Assembly (NCBI GenBank): GCA_024640955.1
Contig: JAHEDZ010000008.1
Location: 1-64,000 of the forward strand
Length of the DNA stretch: 64,000 nt
Origin: Oceanospirillaceae bacterium
GTDB lineage: Bacteria; Pseudomonadota; Gammaproteobacteria; Pseudomonadales; Balneatricaceae
Reading direction: 5' to 3'
Within the stretch, counting starts at the first letter, position 1. Each line of letters begins with the position of its first letter. The position numbers were made by a program, and so were the translations under genes. This document shows, in pieces, positions 38,391 to 49,648 of the stretch. The notes beneath the pieces are model-generated. The model was not told where the DNA came from. It searched no databases and saw only the letters and a list, made by a program, of their open reading frames with translations.

Positions 38391-38617
38391 GCTAATTATC
38401 TACCGGATGGCAACTGGTCTGTTAAAGGTAGGACCCATTATCCGATGATTGCGGGATAAAATCTTCCGAAATATTTTCAGTTGGCATTCAACATTCGGCT
38501 AAAAGCGAATCGATAGGCGTGAAGCGCTAGGGGTTGAAACTGTGTGTCGCATCAGCGTTAATTGGTGCTGCTAATAAAAACAGCGGCAAGAATTGCGGCA
38601 AAAAAGTAAGGTCACTC

Positions 38618-39166
38618 ATGTTTAAGCGTTTTGCTCGATCCATCTCATTGCTCTTCAGCTTGGCTTTCACACCGTTTCTACAGGCTGATGAGCTAACCGT
38701 TCTACAGTCAGGCACAATTGCCGAACAGATCGAGGCTAACCCCTTTATCGTAAATCTGGTGCAGCAGGGGCTAGTGCTCTGTGCTACGGGTGGCGAGAGC
38801 GATGATGCGCGAGCAGCTTTCGTAGGCTGCATGAACAGTTTTGTATTCTCTAAGGTTAGTCGTTGGGGTATCTGCGCCAAGCGCTTTCCAACACTGGATG
38901 CACGTATTATTGAGCCCTGCATCGAAGATCAAGAGCGCGCCCACAAATTGGCAATAGCCGCAGTAACTCACATCGATCCGTCAAAATTTAACCGCTGTGC
39001 CACGCTGTCGCTTTACGAACCAACGCAAGAAGTAATAAGCGCGTTCTATATCGAGCTGGGTAAACAGATTATTCAGACCAACTTTCAGACCAATGCAGCC
39101 AACAGCTTTGTGTTGTCGCTCGGACCTTTCGATACCGAGAAGATGCTCAGTTGTATCGCAAACTGA
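38618..39166 (+). CDS. Secreted six-cysteine protein of unknown function
   Basis: About 182 residues from ATG 38618, preceded by TAAGG; the signal peptide ends near LQADE (about residue 23). The mature part has six spaced cysteines (VLCAT, VGCMN, GICAK, EPCIE, NRCAT, LSCIAN), enough for three disulphides. No family is recognised. A terminator follows, so it is monocistronic. Confidence 0.72.
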   Translation: MFKRFARSISLLFSLAFTPFLQADELTVLQSGTIAEQIEANPFIVNLVQQGLVLCATGGESDDARAAFVGCMNSFVFSKVSRWGICAKRFPTLDARIIEPCIEDQERAHKLAIAAVTHIDPSKFNRCATLSLYEPTQEVISAFYIELGKQIIQTNFQTNAANSFVLSLGPFDTEKMLSCIAN

Positions 39167-39176
39167 TTGAGTTGAT

Positions 39177-39203
39177 AGGGCGCTAGGAACCAGCGCCCTT
39201 TTT
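39177..39203 (+). terminator. Rho-independent terminator
   Basis: AGGGCGCT (39177-39184) pairs with AGCGCCCT (39192-39199) and is followed by TTTT. It ends the six-cysteine gene; the DUF4395-like gene converges from the other side. Confidence 0.85.
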
Positions 39204-39213
39204 CACTGCTTAG

Positions 39214-39882
39214 TTAGGCCTCGCTAGGGATGCAGGTCTCGCACTTGTCTTTGAAGATGCCGACCTTCACCAAGAGGGAGTGAACCCAGCAGCCTGCGCA
39301 CCAGCCAGCAGCCGCTTCCAGCCACATAAAGGTGAGGCACATAGGGATAGTCGCCAAAGGCGTCCAGCGCGGCATCCAGTTCTCTGTTGTTGAGAGCAGC
39401 TCCATGCCAGTCACTCCATTCACAAACTCAGCAGTAGGCACTGGGTTGAAGAAGCAGAGACAGGCAGTCACCAGCAGCGTACCGATCTTCCAGGCGAACT
39501 TTTTCGGCTGGTAGGGGCGGTAAATTGGTTTGTGGTGGCGGTTCAACAGCCCTGCAACCCACACCATCGGGCTGAGCCAGGCCGTCTTAGCGCTCTGAGT
39601 GATGATCATCTCCCAGAGAACGTACAGCAGCACATAAGTCTGCGGCGTCCAGTCATAGACCTGACGAACCATCTCTGCTTGATAGATAATCTGGCCAGCG
39701 AAGTTAGTCTCCCAGGTATCTTCAAGTGTTGCTGTATCAACAACCCAGGCTGAACCGTTAATGGTGTTGTAGAAGATAACTAGAATCCAGACCGGAATTA
39801 GAAAGAGCATCGCGGCGCGAGTTCGCACGACGTTTTCGTTGACCATGTCATACGTCATCGGGTGGTGTAGAGGGCTTCTCAT
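39214..39882 (-). CDS. DUF4395-like membrane protein
   Basis: About 222 residues from ATG 39882, which has GGGGA upstream; an ATG ten codons earlier lacks one. The features NENVVRTRAAMLFLIPVW, SPMVWVAGLL, KKFAWKIGTLL and LEAAAGWCAGCWVHSLL match the DUF4395 pattern, including the paired cysteines C-x-x-C. A further CETC is near the end. About four membrane segments are present. The role is unknown; the cysteine pairs suggest thiol or metal chemistry. Confidence 0.68.
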   Translation of the reverse strand: MRSPLHHPMTYDMVNENVVRTRAAMLFLIPVWILVIFYNTINGSAWVVDTATLEDTWETNFAGQIIYQAEMVRQVYDWTPQTYVLLYVLWEMIITQSAKTAWLSPMVWVAGLLNRHHKPIYRPYQPKKFAWKIGTLLVTACLCFFNPVPTAEFVNGVTGMELLSTTENWMPRWTPLATIPMCLTFMWLEAAAGWCAGCWVHSLLVKVGIFKDKCETCIPSEA

Positions 39883-40036
39883 TTTAATTTCCCCATTATT
39901 GTTCTCCCCCATTCAATGTTTGAATAGGCCGCTTTAAGTGTATTAGCGAATACTGATGCAGGCCAAGTGGCCTGTTAGAGCGAATGGGAGTTAAAACCTC
40001 AGGGCATATATTAGCTAGTGCTTAATAAGTGGGTAT

Positions 40037-40070
40037 AAAAAAACACGACGCATATCGGGTCGTGTTTTTT
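40037..40070. terminator. Bidirectional terminator beside tRNA-Leu
   Basis: AAAAAAACACGAC (40037-40049) pairs with GTCGTGTTTTTT (40059-40070). On the minus strand it lies 28 bases after the tRNA-Leu 3' end and runs into a U-tract, so it ends the tRNA transcript. Confidence 0.88.
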
Positions 40071-40097
40071 CTACGCTGCTTGACCACTCATCAATAG

Positions 40098-40182
40098 TGG
40101 TACCGATGGTCGGACTCGAACCGACACGCATTGCTGCAACGGATTTTGAATCCGTCGTGTCTACCAATTCCACCACACCGGC
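40098..40182 (-). tRNA. tRNA-Leu (CAA)
   Basis: An 85-base tRNA with encoded CCA. The anticodon stem ACGGA-TTCAAAA-TCCGT gives anticodon CAA (leucine, UUG codon). The acceptor stem GCCGGTG pairs with CATCGGT, and a long variable arm typical of tRNA-Leu is present, as is the GGTTCGAGTCC T-arm. Confidence 0.95.
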
Positions 40183-40200
40183 GCAGACAGCGTGGGGCGC

Positions 40201-40228
40201 ATTATAGACAGGTTTAATTTGGCGTCAA
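40201..40228 (-). promoter_or_regulatory. Promoter of tRNA-Leu
   Basis: Minus strand TTGACG (40228-40223), 16 bases, TATAAT (40206-40201), then a GC-rich discriminator GCGCCCC, typical of stringently controlled stable RNA promoters. Confidence 0.8.
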
Positions 40229-40234
40229 TCTTAC

Positions 40235-40263
40235 CTGACCTAATTATTTATATTTGGTAGAAT
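40235..40263 (+). promoter_or_regulatory. Promoter of queA operon
   Basis: CTGACC (40235-40240), 17 bases, TAGAAT (40258-40263). It is back to back with the tRNA-Leu promoter and 45 bases before the queA ATG. Confidence 0.6.
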
Positions 40264-40307
40264 TTGCGCCCCGAATTTAACAACTGCTGGTGTAGATCCA
40301 AAAAGCA

Positions 40308-42502
<2,195 letters not shown>

Positions 42503-42537
42503 TTTGATTTACTAATAACAGTACTTAGGAGAGCTTG

Positions 42538-42870
42538 ATGAGCTTCTTTATCTCACCGGCATACGCTGAAGCTGGTGCACCTGCTGGCATGGATCCAGGC
42601 ATGTTTAACCTGATCTTCCTCGTTGGTTTTGGTCTGATTTTCTACTTCTTCATGTGGCGCCCACAGGCGAAACGCCAGAAGGAACACAAAAACCTGATCG
42701 GCGGTCTGGCTAAGGGTGATGAAGTGATCACCGCTGGCGGCATCATCGGTAAAGTGGCACGTCTGACAGACGACTACGTAGTACTGGAAGTGAGCGAAGG
42801 TACTGAACTGAAGTTCCAGAAAGTACACATTGCTGCTGAGCTGCCGAAAGGCACAATCAAAAGCATCTAA
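42538..42870 (+). CDS. yajC: Preprotein translocase subunit YajC
   Basis: YajC, 110 residues, is a single-span membrane protein (about 20-40) that joins SecDF in the holo-translocon. LIGGLAKGDEVITAGGIIGKV is the family core. ATG 42538 has TTAGGAGAG upstream; a TTG one codon earlier is unlikely. Confidence 0.95.
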   Translation: MSFFISPAYAEAGAPAGMDPGMFNLIFLVGFGLIFYFFMWRPQAKRQKEHKNLIGGLAKGDEVITAGGIIGKVARLTDDYVVLEVSEGTELKFQKVHIAAELPKGTIKSI

Positions 42871-42888
42871 TCTGTTGATGCTGTTCTC

Positions 42889-42924
42889 GGCGCCTGATTT
42901 CGGTCTGGCGCCTTTTGTTGTTTT
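42889..42924 (+). terminator. Hairpin between yajC and secD
   Basis: GGCGCC (42889-42894) can pair with GGCGCC (42907-42912), followed by TTTTGTTGTTTTT. It looks like a partial terminator and would set the ratio of yajC to secDF expression. Confidence 0.5.
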
Positions 42925-42940
42925 TAGATAGGGCGCAAAA

Positions 42941-44794
42941 ATGCTCAATCGTTTTCCTCTTTGGAAGTCTGCACTGATCATCCTCGTGTTGTTCTTTGCG
43001 GGTTTCTACGCGCTGCCAAACCTCTACCCAGATGATTTTGCGGTGCAGTTAACCGGTAACAACCAGAGCACGCAGGTGGATGAGCAGACGCTGACGCGCG
43101 TTGAATCCATCCTCAAATCTGCGGGTGTTGAATTCAAGAGTTCAGAGCTGCAAGAGCGCGGCGGTTTGATCCGCTTCAATGACGGTGAAGCACAATTGCA
43201 GGGGCGCGAAGCGCTAGCTGCAGCTCTGGGACAATCTTACGTTGTTGCACTGAACCTTGCGCCGACCACCCCTGAGTGGCTGACCAGCATCGGTGCCGGC
43301 CCCATGAAATTGGGTCTAGATCTGCGCGGCGGTGTGCACTTTCTACTAGAAGTCGATATGGCTCAGGCGGTAAGCCAGCGCTTAGATGTCTACGTGAGCG
43401 ACATCAAAGGTAACCTGCGTAAAGAGCGCCTGCGTTATCGTGAAGTTGAGCACCTCGAAGATGGCAGCCTGTCGGTGCGTTTCGCGGATGTAGCAACACG
43501 CGATGAAGCGTCAAGTCTGCTCGCTCGGACCTTCCCAGAGTTTCTAATTACAGACGCTGAAGTTGAAGGTAATGCCCTCCTCTACATCACACTGAGCGAA
43601 GCGACGCTGCGTGAGATTGAAGATTACGCGATCAAGCAGAACCTCACGACTCTTCGCAACCGCGTAAACGAGCTGGGTGTGGCTGAACCTCTGGTACAGC
43701 GTCAGGGTCGCAACCGTATCGTGGTTCAGCTGCCGGGTGTACAGGACGCAGCCGCGGCTAAACGTATTATCGGTAAGACAGCGAATCTGGAGTTCCGCCT
43801 AGAAGCGAAGCCGGATGCGTCGCGCGCGACAACGGAGACCTATGATTTCCGTTCGCAGCCAGGCCGTACCGCTGTGCTTGAAAAGGACATCATCATTACC
43901 GGCTCAAGCGTAGCTAATGCGCAGTCTAACTTTGATGAGAACGGCCAGCCACAGGTGTCGATCACTCTCGACAGCAAAGGTGGTCAGATGATGGGGCGCG
44001 TAACCCGTGATGCGATTCAGCGTCGTATGGCGGTGCTCTTTGTTGAGTACAAAGCGCGCACGGTTACCGAGACAGTTGAAGGCGAGAAGGTCGAGAAGCG
44101 CATTCCATACGTTGAGAAAGGCATCATTTCGCTTGCGACTATCCAAAGTGCGCTCGGTTCTAGCTTCCGTATCACAGGGCTAGAGAATCCACAGGAGTCT
44201 TCTGAGCTCGCACTGTTGCTGCGTGCCGGTGCGCTGGCTGCGCCGATTTACTTCGTAGAGGAGCGCACAGTGGGTCCAAGCATGGGTGCTGAGAACATTG
44301 AGCTGGGTACGCTTTCGGTACAGATTGGTTTCGCGCTGGTGCTGCTGTTTATGCTGGTCTACTACAAGGTCTTTGGCTTGGTAGCGAACATCGCACTGAC
44401 GCTCAATCTCGTACTGCTGGTGGCCGTGATGTCGATACTCTCGGCCACGCTAACGCTACCCGGTATTGCGGGTATCGTATTGACCGTCGGTATGGCGGTA
44501 GATGCCAACGTGCTGATATTCGAGCGTATCAAAGAGGAGCTGAAAATCGGTATGCCGGTGCAGTCGGCCATCCATTCAGGCTTCGCGCGCGCCTTCACCA
44601 CCATCCTTGATGCTAACGTAACGACGCTGCTTGCTGCAGTAATTCTGTTTGCGATGGGTACGGGCCCGGTAAAAGGCTTTGCGATTACGCTATCGGTCGG
44701 CATTCTGACCTCAATGTTCACTGCGATTCTTGTGACCCGCATGATGGTTAACTTCATCTATGGCGGTAAGCAGATCAAGACAGTGAAAATCTAG
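42941..44794 (+). CDS. secD: Protein translocase subunit SecD
   Basis: SecD, 617 residues, with SecF uses the proton gradient to pull secreted proteins across the inner membrane. It has TM1 at about 11-27, a large periplasmic P1 domain with KLGLDLRGGVHFLLEVD near 125-141, and five C-terminal membrane segments including GIVLTVGMAVDANVLIFERIKEEL. Length matches the gammaproteobacterial form. Confidence 0.96.
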   Translation: MLNRFPLWKSALIILVLFFAGFYALPNLYPDDFAVQLTGNNQSTQVDEQTLTRVESILKSAGVEFKSSELQERGGLIRFNDGEAQLQGREALAAALGQSYVVALNLAPTTPEWLTSIGAGPMKLGLDLRGGVHFLLEVDMAQAVSQRLDVYVSDIKGNLRKERLRYREVEHLEDGSLSVRFADVATRDEASSLLARTFPEFLITDAEVEGNALLYITLSEATLREIEDYAIKQNLTTLRNRVNELGVAEPLVQRQGRNRIVVQLPGVQDAAAAKRIIGKTANLEFRLEAKPDASRATTETYDFRSQPGRTAVLEKDIIITGSSVANAQSNFDENGQPQVSITLDSKGGQMMGRVTRDAIQRRMAVLFVEYKARTVTETVEGEKVEKRIPYVEKGIISLATIQSALGSSFRITGLENPQESSELALLLRAGALAAPIYFVEERTVGPSMGAENIELGTLSVQIGFALVLLFMLVYYKVFGLVANIALTLNLVLLVAVMSILSATLTLPGIAGIVLTVGMAVDANVLIFERIKEELKIGMPVQSAIHSGFARAFTTILDANVTTLLAAVILFAMGTGPVKGFAITLSVGILTSMFTAILVTRMMVNFIYGGKQIKTVKI

Positions 44795-44803
44795 GAGCGG
44801 GTC

Positions 44804-45724
44804 ATGGCTGAAAAAGAAAGAATCATTAATTTCATGGGCCCGCGTAAGGCGCTGGCCATTTTCTCTGCAATTCTGCTGCTCGCCTCTGTCGTTTCATTGG
44901 CGATGAACGGTCTGCGCTTCGGTCTGGACTTCACTGGCGGTAGTTTGGTGGAAGTGGGCTACGAACAGGCGGCGGATCTGAACGCGATTAGAGCTCAACT
45001 GACTGATGCGGGATTTGACGATGCCGTGGTACAGACCTTCGGTGCCAGTACTGACGTGCTGATCCGTTTGGGTGAAACTCACGATCCTAAGCTCGGTGAT
45101 AAGGTTGTTGAGGCGCTGACGGTAGGCGGTGAGTCGGTAGAGCTACGTCGTAACGAATTTGTTGGTGCTCAGGTCGGTGAAGAGCTGCGCGAACAGGGTG
45201 GTCTAGGCATGCTGCTGGCGCTGGCGATGATCATGCTCTACCTCGCCTTCCGTTTCCAGTTTAAGTTCTCGCTTGGTGCGGTGCTGGCGCTGGTGCACGA
45301 CGTCACGCTGGTGTTGGGTATCTTCTCGCTGCTGCAGCTTGACTTCGACCTGACGGTATTGGCTGCGGTACTCGCGGTTATCGGTTACTCGCTCAACGAC
45401 ACCATCGTTGTGTTTGACCGGATCCGTGAGAACTTCCGCATCATGCGTGTGGCTGACTCCGTTGAGATCATGAACGCATCGCTGTCACAAACGCTTAGCA
45501 GAACCTTGGTAACTTCATTGACTACGGTGTTGGTGTTGATTGCGCTGTTCATTTTCGGTGGTGAGACCATCCACGGCTTTGCTACGGCACTGCTTATCGG
45601 TATAGGGGTAGGTACTTACTCATCGATCTATGTCGCAGCTAACCTGCTACTGGCGATGAATATCACCAAAGAGGACCTGATTCCTCCGCCGAAAGAAGAG
45701 ACTGAAGTTGACGAGATGCCCTAA
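44804..45724 (+). CDS. secF: Protein translocase subunit SecF
   Basis: SecF, 306 residues, is the six-span partner of SecD. FGLDFTGGSLVEV, YSLNDTIVVFDRIREN and SLTTVLVLIALFIFGG are the family motifs. A GGAG site precedes the ATG, nine bases after the secD stop. Confidence 0.96.
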   Translation: MAEKERIINFMGPRKALAIFSAILLLASVVSLAMNGLRFGLDFTGGSLVEVGYEQAADLNAIRAQLTDAGFDDAVVQTFGASTDVLIRLGETHDPKLGDKVVEALTVGGESVELRRNEFVGAQVGEELREQGGLGMLLALAMIMLYLAFRFQFKFSLGAVLALVHDVTLVLGIFSLLQLDFDLTVLAAVLAVIGYSLNDTIVVFDRIRENFRIMRVADSVEIMNASLSQTLSRTLVTSLTTVLVLIALFIFGGETIHGFATALLIGIGVGTYSSIYVAANLLLAMNITKEDLIPPPKEETEVDEMP

Positions 45725-45734
45725 ATCTCGATTC

Positions 45735-45762
45735 AAAAGCCGGCTTCTTAGCCGGCTTTTTG
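45735..45762 (+). terminator. Rho-independent terminator after secF
   Basis: AAAAGCCGGC (45735-45744), six-base loop, GCCGGCTTTT (45751-45760) and further T. It ends the queA-secF operon. Confidence 0.92.
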
Positions 45763-45895
45763 TTGTGTTGCAGGCATCAATCAGGAATTTGTAACCGCTT
45801 AGTAGATCGCTTCTGAGGCGACGAGACACTGGCAACTAGACTGTAAAAGATCCAAACTAAGAATATTGATTAAAAGAGAGAATATAGAGACCCAC

Positions 45896-48367
45896 ATGGC
45901 AAAGAATTGGCGCGATAACGACCCTCAAGCAAAAGATGAAGCCCAGAAGTACGAACGACCTGTGCCGAGCCGTGACTTTATTCTGGAGTTTCTGCGTAAA
46001 TGGGGTGCACCGATCAGCCATGTACACCTCTGCGATGAGCTCAAGCTCAATGATGAAGATGATCGCGAAGCTGTGCGTCGCCGACTGATTGCGATGTGTC
46101 GCGATGGGCAGTTGATTACTGACCGCCGCAATCAATTCTGTCTTATCGAGAAGATGGATCTCATCGCTGGACGCGTGATCGGCCACCGCGATGGTTTCGG
46201 TTTTGTAAAGCCCGAAGCGGGTGGTGACGACCTCTACATACATGCGCGCCAGATGAAAGAGGTGTTTGACGGCGATAAGGTGCTTGTGCAACAGGTTGGC
46301 TTAGACCAGCGCGGCCGTCCGGAAGGGCGCATTATCGAGGTGATAGAGCGCTCTACACGCAAACTGGTCGGTCGTTTTGATGGCCAGAACGGTTTCGGAA
46401 CGCTGATTCCGGAGAATCAGCGCATCACCAACCAAGTGATGATAATCCCGGACCCAACTTCAGGGCTCAGCTATGAAGATGGTCAGCTTGTTGTCGTTGA
46501 GATCATCCAGCAGCCGGGTAAGCGTCAGCCTGCGCGCGCTCAGGTCGTTGAGGTGCTAGGTGACCATCTAGCTGCGGGTATGGAGATCCAGGTTGCGATT
46601 CACAACCACGACATTCCCAATGAGTGGAGCGACCAGGTTCACCAGGAGATCGGTGAACTAACACCGGAGGTGCGTGAAGAGGATAAACTCAACCGTGTCG
46701 ATCTGCGTCATCTACCGTTTGTTACGATCGACGGCGAGGATGCGCGCGATTTTGATGATGCTGTTTATGCGGAGAAGAAACGCCTCGGCGGCTGGCGCCT
46801 GTGGGTCGCTATTGCTGATGTCTCTTACTATGTCCGCCCCGGCACCGCACTAGACGAAGAGGCAATTAAACGCGGCAATTCCGTGTACTTCCCGGGCTTC
46901 GTCGTGCCGATGCTGCCAGAACTACTCTCCAACGGTCTCTGTTCACTCAACCCCAAAGTGGACCGCCTAGCCATGGTGTGTCAGATGACGATCAAGCGCG
47001 ACGGTTCTCTGGGTGACTATAAGTTTTACGAAGGGGTGATCAACTCTAAGGCGCGCCTCACTTATACCAAAGTGGCCAGTATGTTGACCGAGGCCGATTC
47101 GGTTGAGGGCAAAGCGCTGCGCCAAGAGTATGCCGATGTGGTGAAACCGGTTGAGACACTTTATGGCCTCTATCATCGCCTCCGCTCGGCTCGCGACAAA
47201 CGCGGTGCGATCGACTTCGACACTACTGAGACGCGCATCGTCTTTAGTGAAGATCGCAAGATTGAGCGCATCACGCCGATACAACGAAATGACGCACACA
47301 AGCTTATCGAGGAGTGCATGTTGGCGGCCAACGTAGCCACTGCACACTTCCTTGAGAAGAACAAAAAGCCCGGCATCTACCGTATTCATAAGGGTCCCAA
47401 AGAGCAGAAACTCACTAACCTGCGAGCGTTTCTCGGTGAGTTGGGCTTGAATCTGCCGGGCGGTGAGACGCCGGAGCCGAAAGATTATCTGCGCCTCGCT
47501 GAGGTGATTGAGGAGCGTCCGGATCGTCACATTATCCAAACTATGATGCTGCGCTCGATGCAGCAGGCGGTCTACAGTCCAGATAACGAGGGCCATTTCG
47601 GTCTGGCCTATGATGCCTATACCCACTTCACCTCGCCGATCCGTCGTTACCCGGATCTGTTGGTGCACCGCTTGATTCGTTCAGCGATTCACTCCAACAA
47701 GCGCAGCTCAATGATTGATCGTCCCGATAAGTTCTCGCCCAATGCTGCCTTTACTGTGGATTACAGCATGGAGAAGATGCTTCAGTTTGGTGAGCACTGT
47801 TCTATGACTGAGCGCCGCGCCGACGAAGCGACCCGTGATGTCACCTCTTGGCTCAAGTGTGAATACATGTCGGACCAGATTGGCGAAGAGTTTGACGGGG
47901 TTGTCTCGGCAGTCACTAACTTCGGTGTCTTTGTTGAGTTGAGCGATCTCTATGTCGATGGTCTGGTACACATCACGAGTCTGCCAAGTGACTACTACCA
48001 CTTTGAAGCTGATAAGCAGCGCCTCGTGGGCGAGCGCACGCGTCGTGTATTCAAACTGGGCGATCCGCTCAAAGTTCGCGTCGCAGCGGTGACTCTGGAT
48101 GAACGAAAAATTGACTTTGAGCTGCTGGAGAGTGAACAGAAGTCGCAGAAGAAACCCTCAGTGCGTGAGCGCATGGCGGCGGGTCTATTCGACCAGAAGA
48201 AGGGTGGCAAAGGTGGCAAAGATGGAAAACCAGGCGGCTCGCGTGGGCGTGGTTCTGCCGCAAAGCCGGGTGGCAAATCGGGTAGCAAATCAGGTACTAA
48301 GCCCGCGGGTCGCTCTAGCGGTAAATCTTCGCCGTCAAAAGCGGGTAAAGGGCGGGGCAAACGATAG
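45896..48367 (+). CDS. rnr: Ribonuclease R
   Basis: RNase R, about 823 residues from ATG 45896, degrades structured RNA 3' to 5'. It has an N-terminal helix-turn-helix-like region, two cold-shock domains, the RNB catalytic domain with TIDGEDARDFDDAVY, an S1 domain (GEEFDGVVSAVTNFGVFVELSD) and a long Lys/Gly/Ser-rich basic tail. A TTG start ten codons upstream is possible but not supported by similarity. rlmB, often downstream in other species, is replaced here by serB. Confidence 0.94.
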   Translation: MAKNWRDNDPQAKDEAQKYERPVPSRDFILEFLRKWGAPISHVHLCDELKLNDEDDREAVRRRLIAMCRDGQLITDRRNQFCLIEKMDLIAGRVIGHRDGFGFVKPEAGGDDLYIHARQMKEVFDGDKVLVQQVGLDQRGRPEGRIIEVIERSTRKLVGRFDGQNGFGTLIPENQRITNQVMIIPDPTSGLSYEDGQLVVVEIIQQPGKRQPARAQVVEVLGDHLAAGMEIQVAIHNHDIPNEWSDQVHQEIGELTPEVREEDKLNRVDLRHLPFVTIDGEDARDFDDAVYAEKKRLGGWRLWVAIADVSYYVRPGTALDEEAIKRGNSVYFPGFVVPMLPELLSNGLCSLNPKVDRLAMVCQMTIKRDGSLGDYKFYEGVINSKARLTYTKVASMLTEADSVEGKALRQEYADVVKPVETLYGLYHRLRSARDKRGAIDFDTTETRIVFSEDRKIERITPIQRNDAHKLIEECMLAANVATAHFLEKNKKPGIYRIHKGPKEQKLTNLRAFLGELGLNLPGGETPEPKDYLRLAEVIEERPDRHIIQTMMLRSMQQAVYSPDNEGHFGLAYDAYTHFTSPIRRYPDLLVHRLIRSAIHSNKRSSMIDRPDKFSPNAAFTVDYSMEKMLQFGEHCSMTERRADEATRDVTSWLKCEYMSDQIGEEFDGVVSAVTNFGVFVELSDLYVDGLVHITSLPSDYYHFEADKQRLVGERTRRVFKLGDPLKVRVAAVTLDERKIDFELLESEQKSQKKPSVRERMAAGLFDQKKGGKGGKDGKPGGSRGRGSAAKPGGKSGSKSGTKPAGRSSGKSSPSKAGKGRGKR

Positions 48368-48425
48368 CCGAGTTCGGCTCGCCTCGGTATACTGCGCCGC
48401 AAATTCGTCTGTTAAGAGTTGAGTG

Positions 48426-49640
48426 ATGAGTGAACTGATACTTCTGACTTTATCTGGTACCGATAAGCCGGGTGTGACTTCGGCGGTTACAGCGATTCTG
48501 GCAGAGTATCAGATCGATATTCTCGATATAGGTCAGGCGGTGATTCACGACAACCTCTCGCTAGGCTTACTGATCAACGTGCCGCAAGCGGCTGAGTCCT
48601 CGCCTCTACTACGCGATCTGCTGTTCAAAGCACACGAACTCGATATGATGGTGCGCTTTGAGCCGATTACCGTTGACGAGTACGAACGCTGGGTTGCCGC
48701 ACAGGGTAAGTCTCGCCATATCATCACTCTGCTGGCGCGTCGTATTCGCGCTGAGCACATTGCCGGCGTCACCACAGTGGCGGCCAGCCATAATCTCAAT
48801 ATCGATAATATCAGCCGTCTATCGGGTCGCATTCCCATGGATGATATGGACTCGGGGCAGAGCAAAGCCTGTGTTGAGTTCTCTGTGCGTGATATGCCAC
48901 AGGATGAAGCCTCGTTGCGTGAGTCCCTGATGAAGCTCTCATCTGAACTCGATGTAGATATCGCCTTCCAACGCGACGATATCTACCGCCGCAACCGTCG
49001 CCTTGTGGTGTTCGATATGGACTCTACGCTGATCGAGGCTGAGGTGATCGATGAGCTTGCGAAAGAGGCAGGCGTGGGAGAGCAAGTTATAGCGATCACC
49101 GAAGCTGCGATGCGTGGCGAGATCGATTTTAACGAGAGCTTTCGTCGTCGCGTCGGTCTGCTTAAGGGTCTGGACGAGTCGGTGCTACAGCAGATTGCAG
49201 AGCGCCTGCCAGTCACCGAGGGGCTGCCAGAATTGATGACCCAATTGAAGCTGACTGGCTACAAAACCGCAATTCTATCGGGCGGTTTTACCTATTTCGC
49301 GCGCCACCTGCAGCAGAAGTTTGGCTTTGATTATATTCATGCCAATGAGCTGGATATCGTTGATGGCCAAGTCACGGGTGATGTGACCGGGCGAATCGTT
49401 AACGGTGAGCGTAAAGCAGAATTGCTGCGCGAAATTGCAGAGCGTGAAGGAATTCACCTGGAGCAGACCATTGCCGTCGGCGATGGTGCGAATGATCTGC
49501 CGATGCTGTCTATAGCCGGACTTGGAATTGCTTTTAGAGCTAAGCCGCTAGTGCGTGAGAGTGCCAAGCAGTCGATTAGTAACTTAGGCCTCGATGGCAT
49601 CCTCTACCTAATCGGCTTCCGCGATCGCGACGTCAGTTAG
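48426..49640 (+). CDS. serB: Phosphoserine phosphatase, ACT-domain type
   Basis: SerB, 404 residues, catalyses the last step of serine synthesis. It is the long form: two ACT-like domains (about 1-180) then the HAD phosphatase with FDMDSTLIEAE (nucleophile D197, acid D199), ILSGGF and GDGANDLPML. The ACT domains may bind serine. It converges with the FimX-like gene with only eight bases between them, the same neighbourhood as serB-fimX in Pseudomonas aeruginosa as I recall it. Confidence 0.95.
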   Translation: MSELILLTLSGTDKPGVTSAVTAILAEYQIDILDIGQAVIHDNLSLGLLINVPQAAESSPLLRDLLFKAHELDMMVRFEPITVDEYERWVAAQGKSRHIITLLARRIRAEHIAGVTTVAASHNLNIDNISRLSGRIPMDDMDSGQSKACVEFSVRDMPQDEASLRESLMKLSSELDVDIAFQRDDIYRRNRRLVVFDMDSTLIEAEVIDELAKEAGVGEQVIAITEAAMRGEIDFNESFRRRVGLLKGLDESVLQQIAERLPVTEGLPELMTQLKLTGYKTAILSGGFTYFARHLQQKFGFDYIHANELDIVDGQVTGDVTGRIVNGERKAELLREIAEREGIHLEQTIAVGDGANDLPMLSIAGLGIAFRAKPLVRESAKQSISNLGLDGILYLIGFRDRDVS

Positions 49641-49648
49641 AGGCCTGT

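Noticed and set aside
46967-47668. 233-codon minus-strand frame inside rnr
   Set aside because: It lies wholly within the conserved RNB domain of RNase R; it is an antisense shadow with no features.
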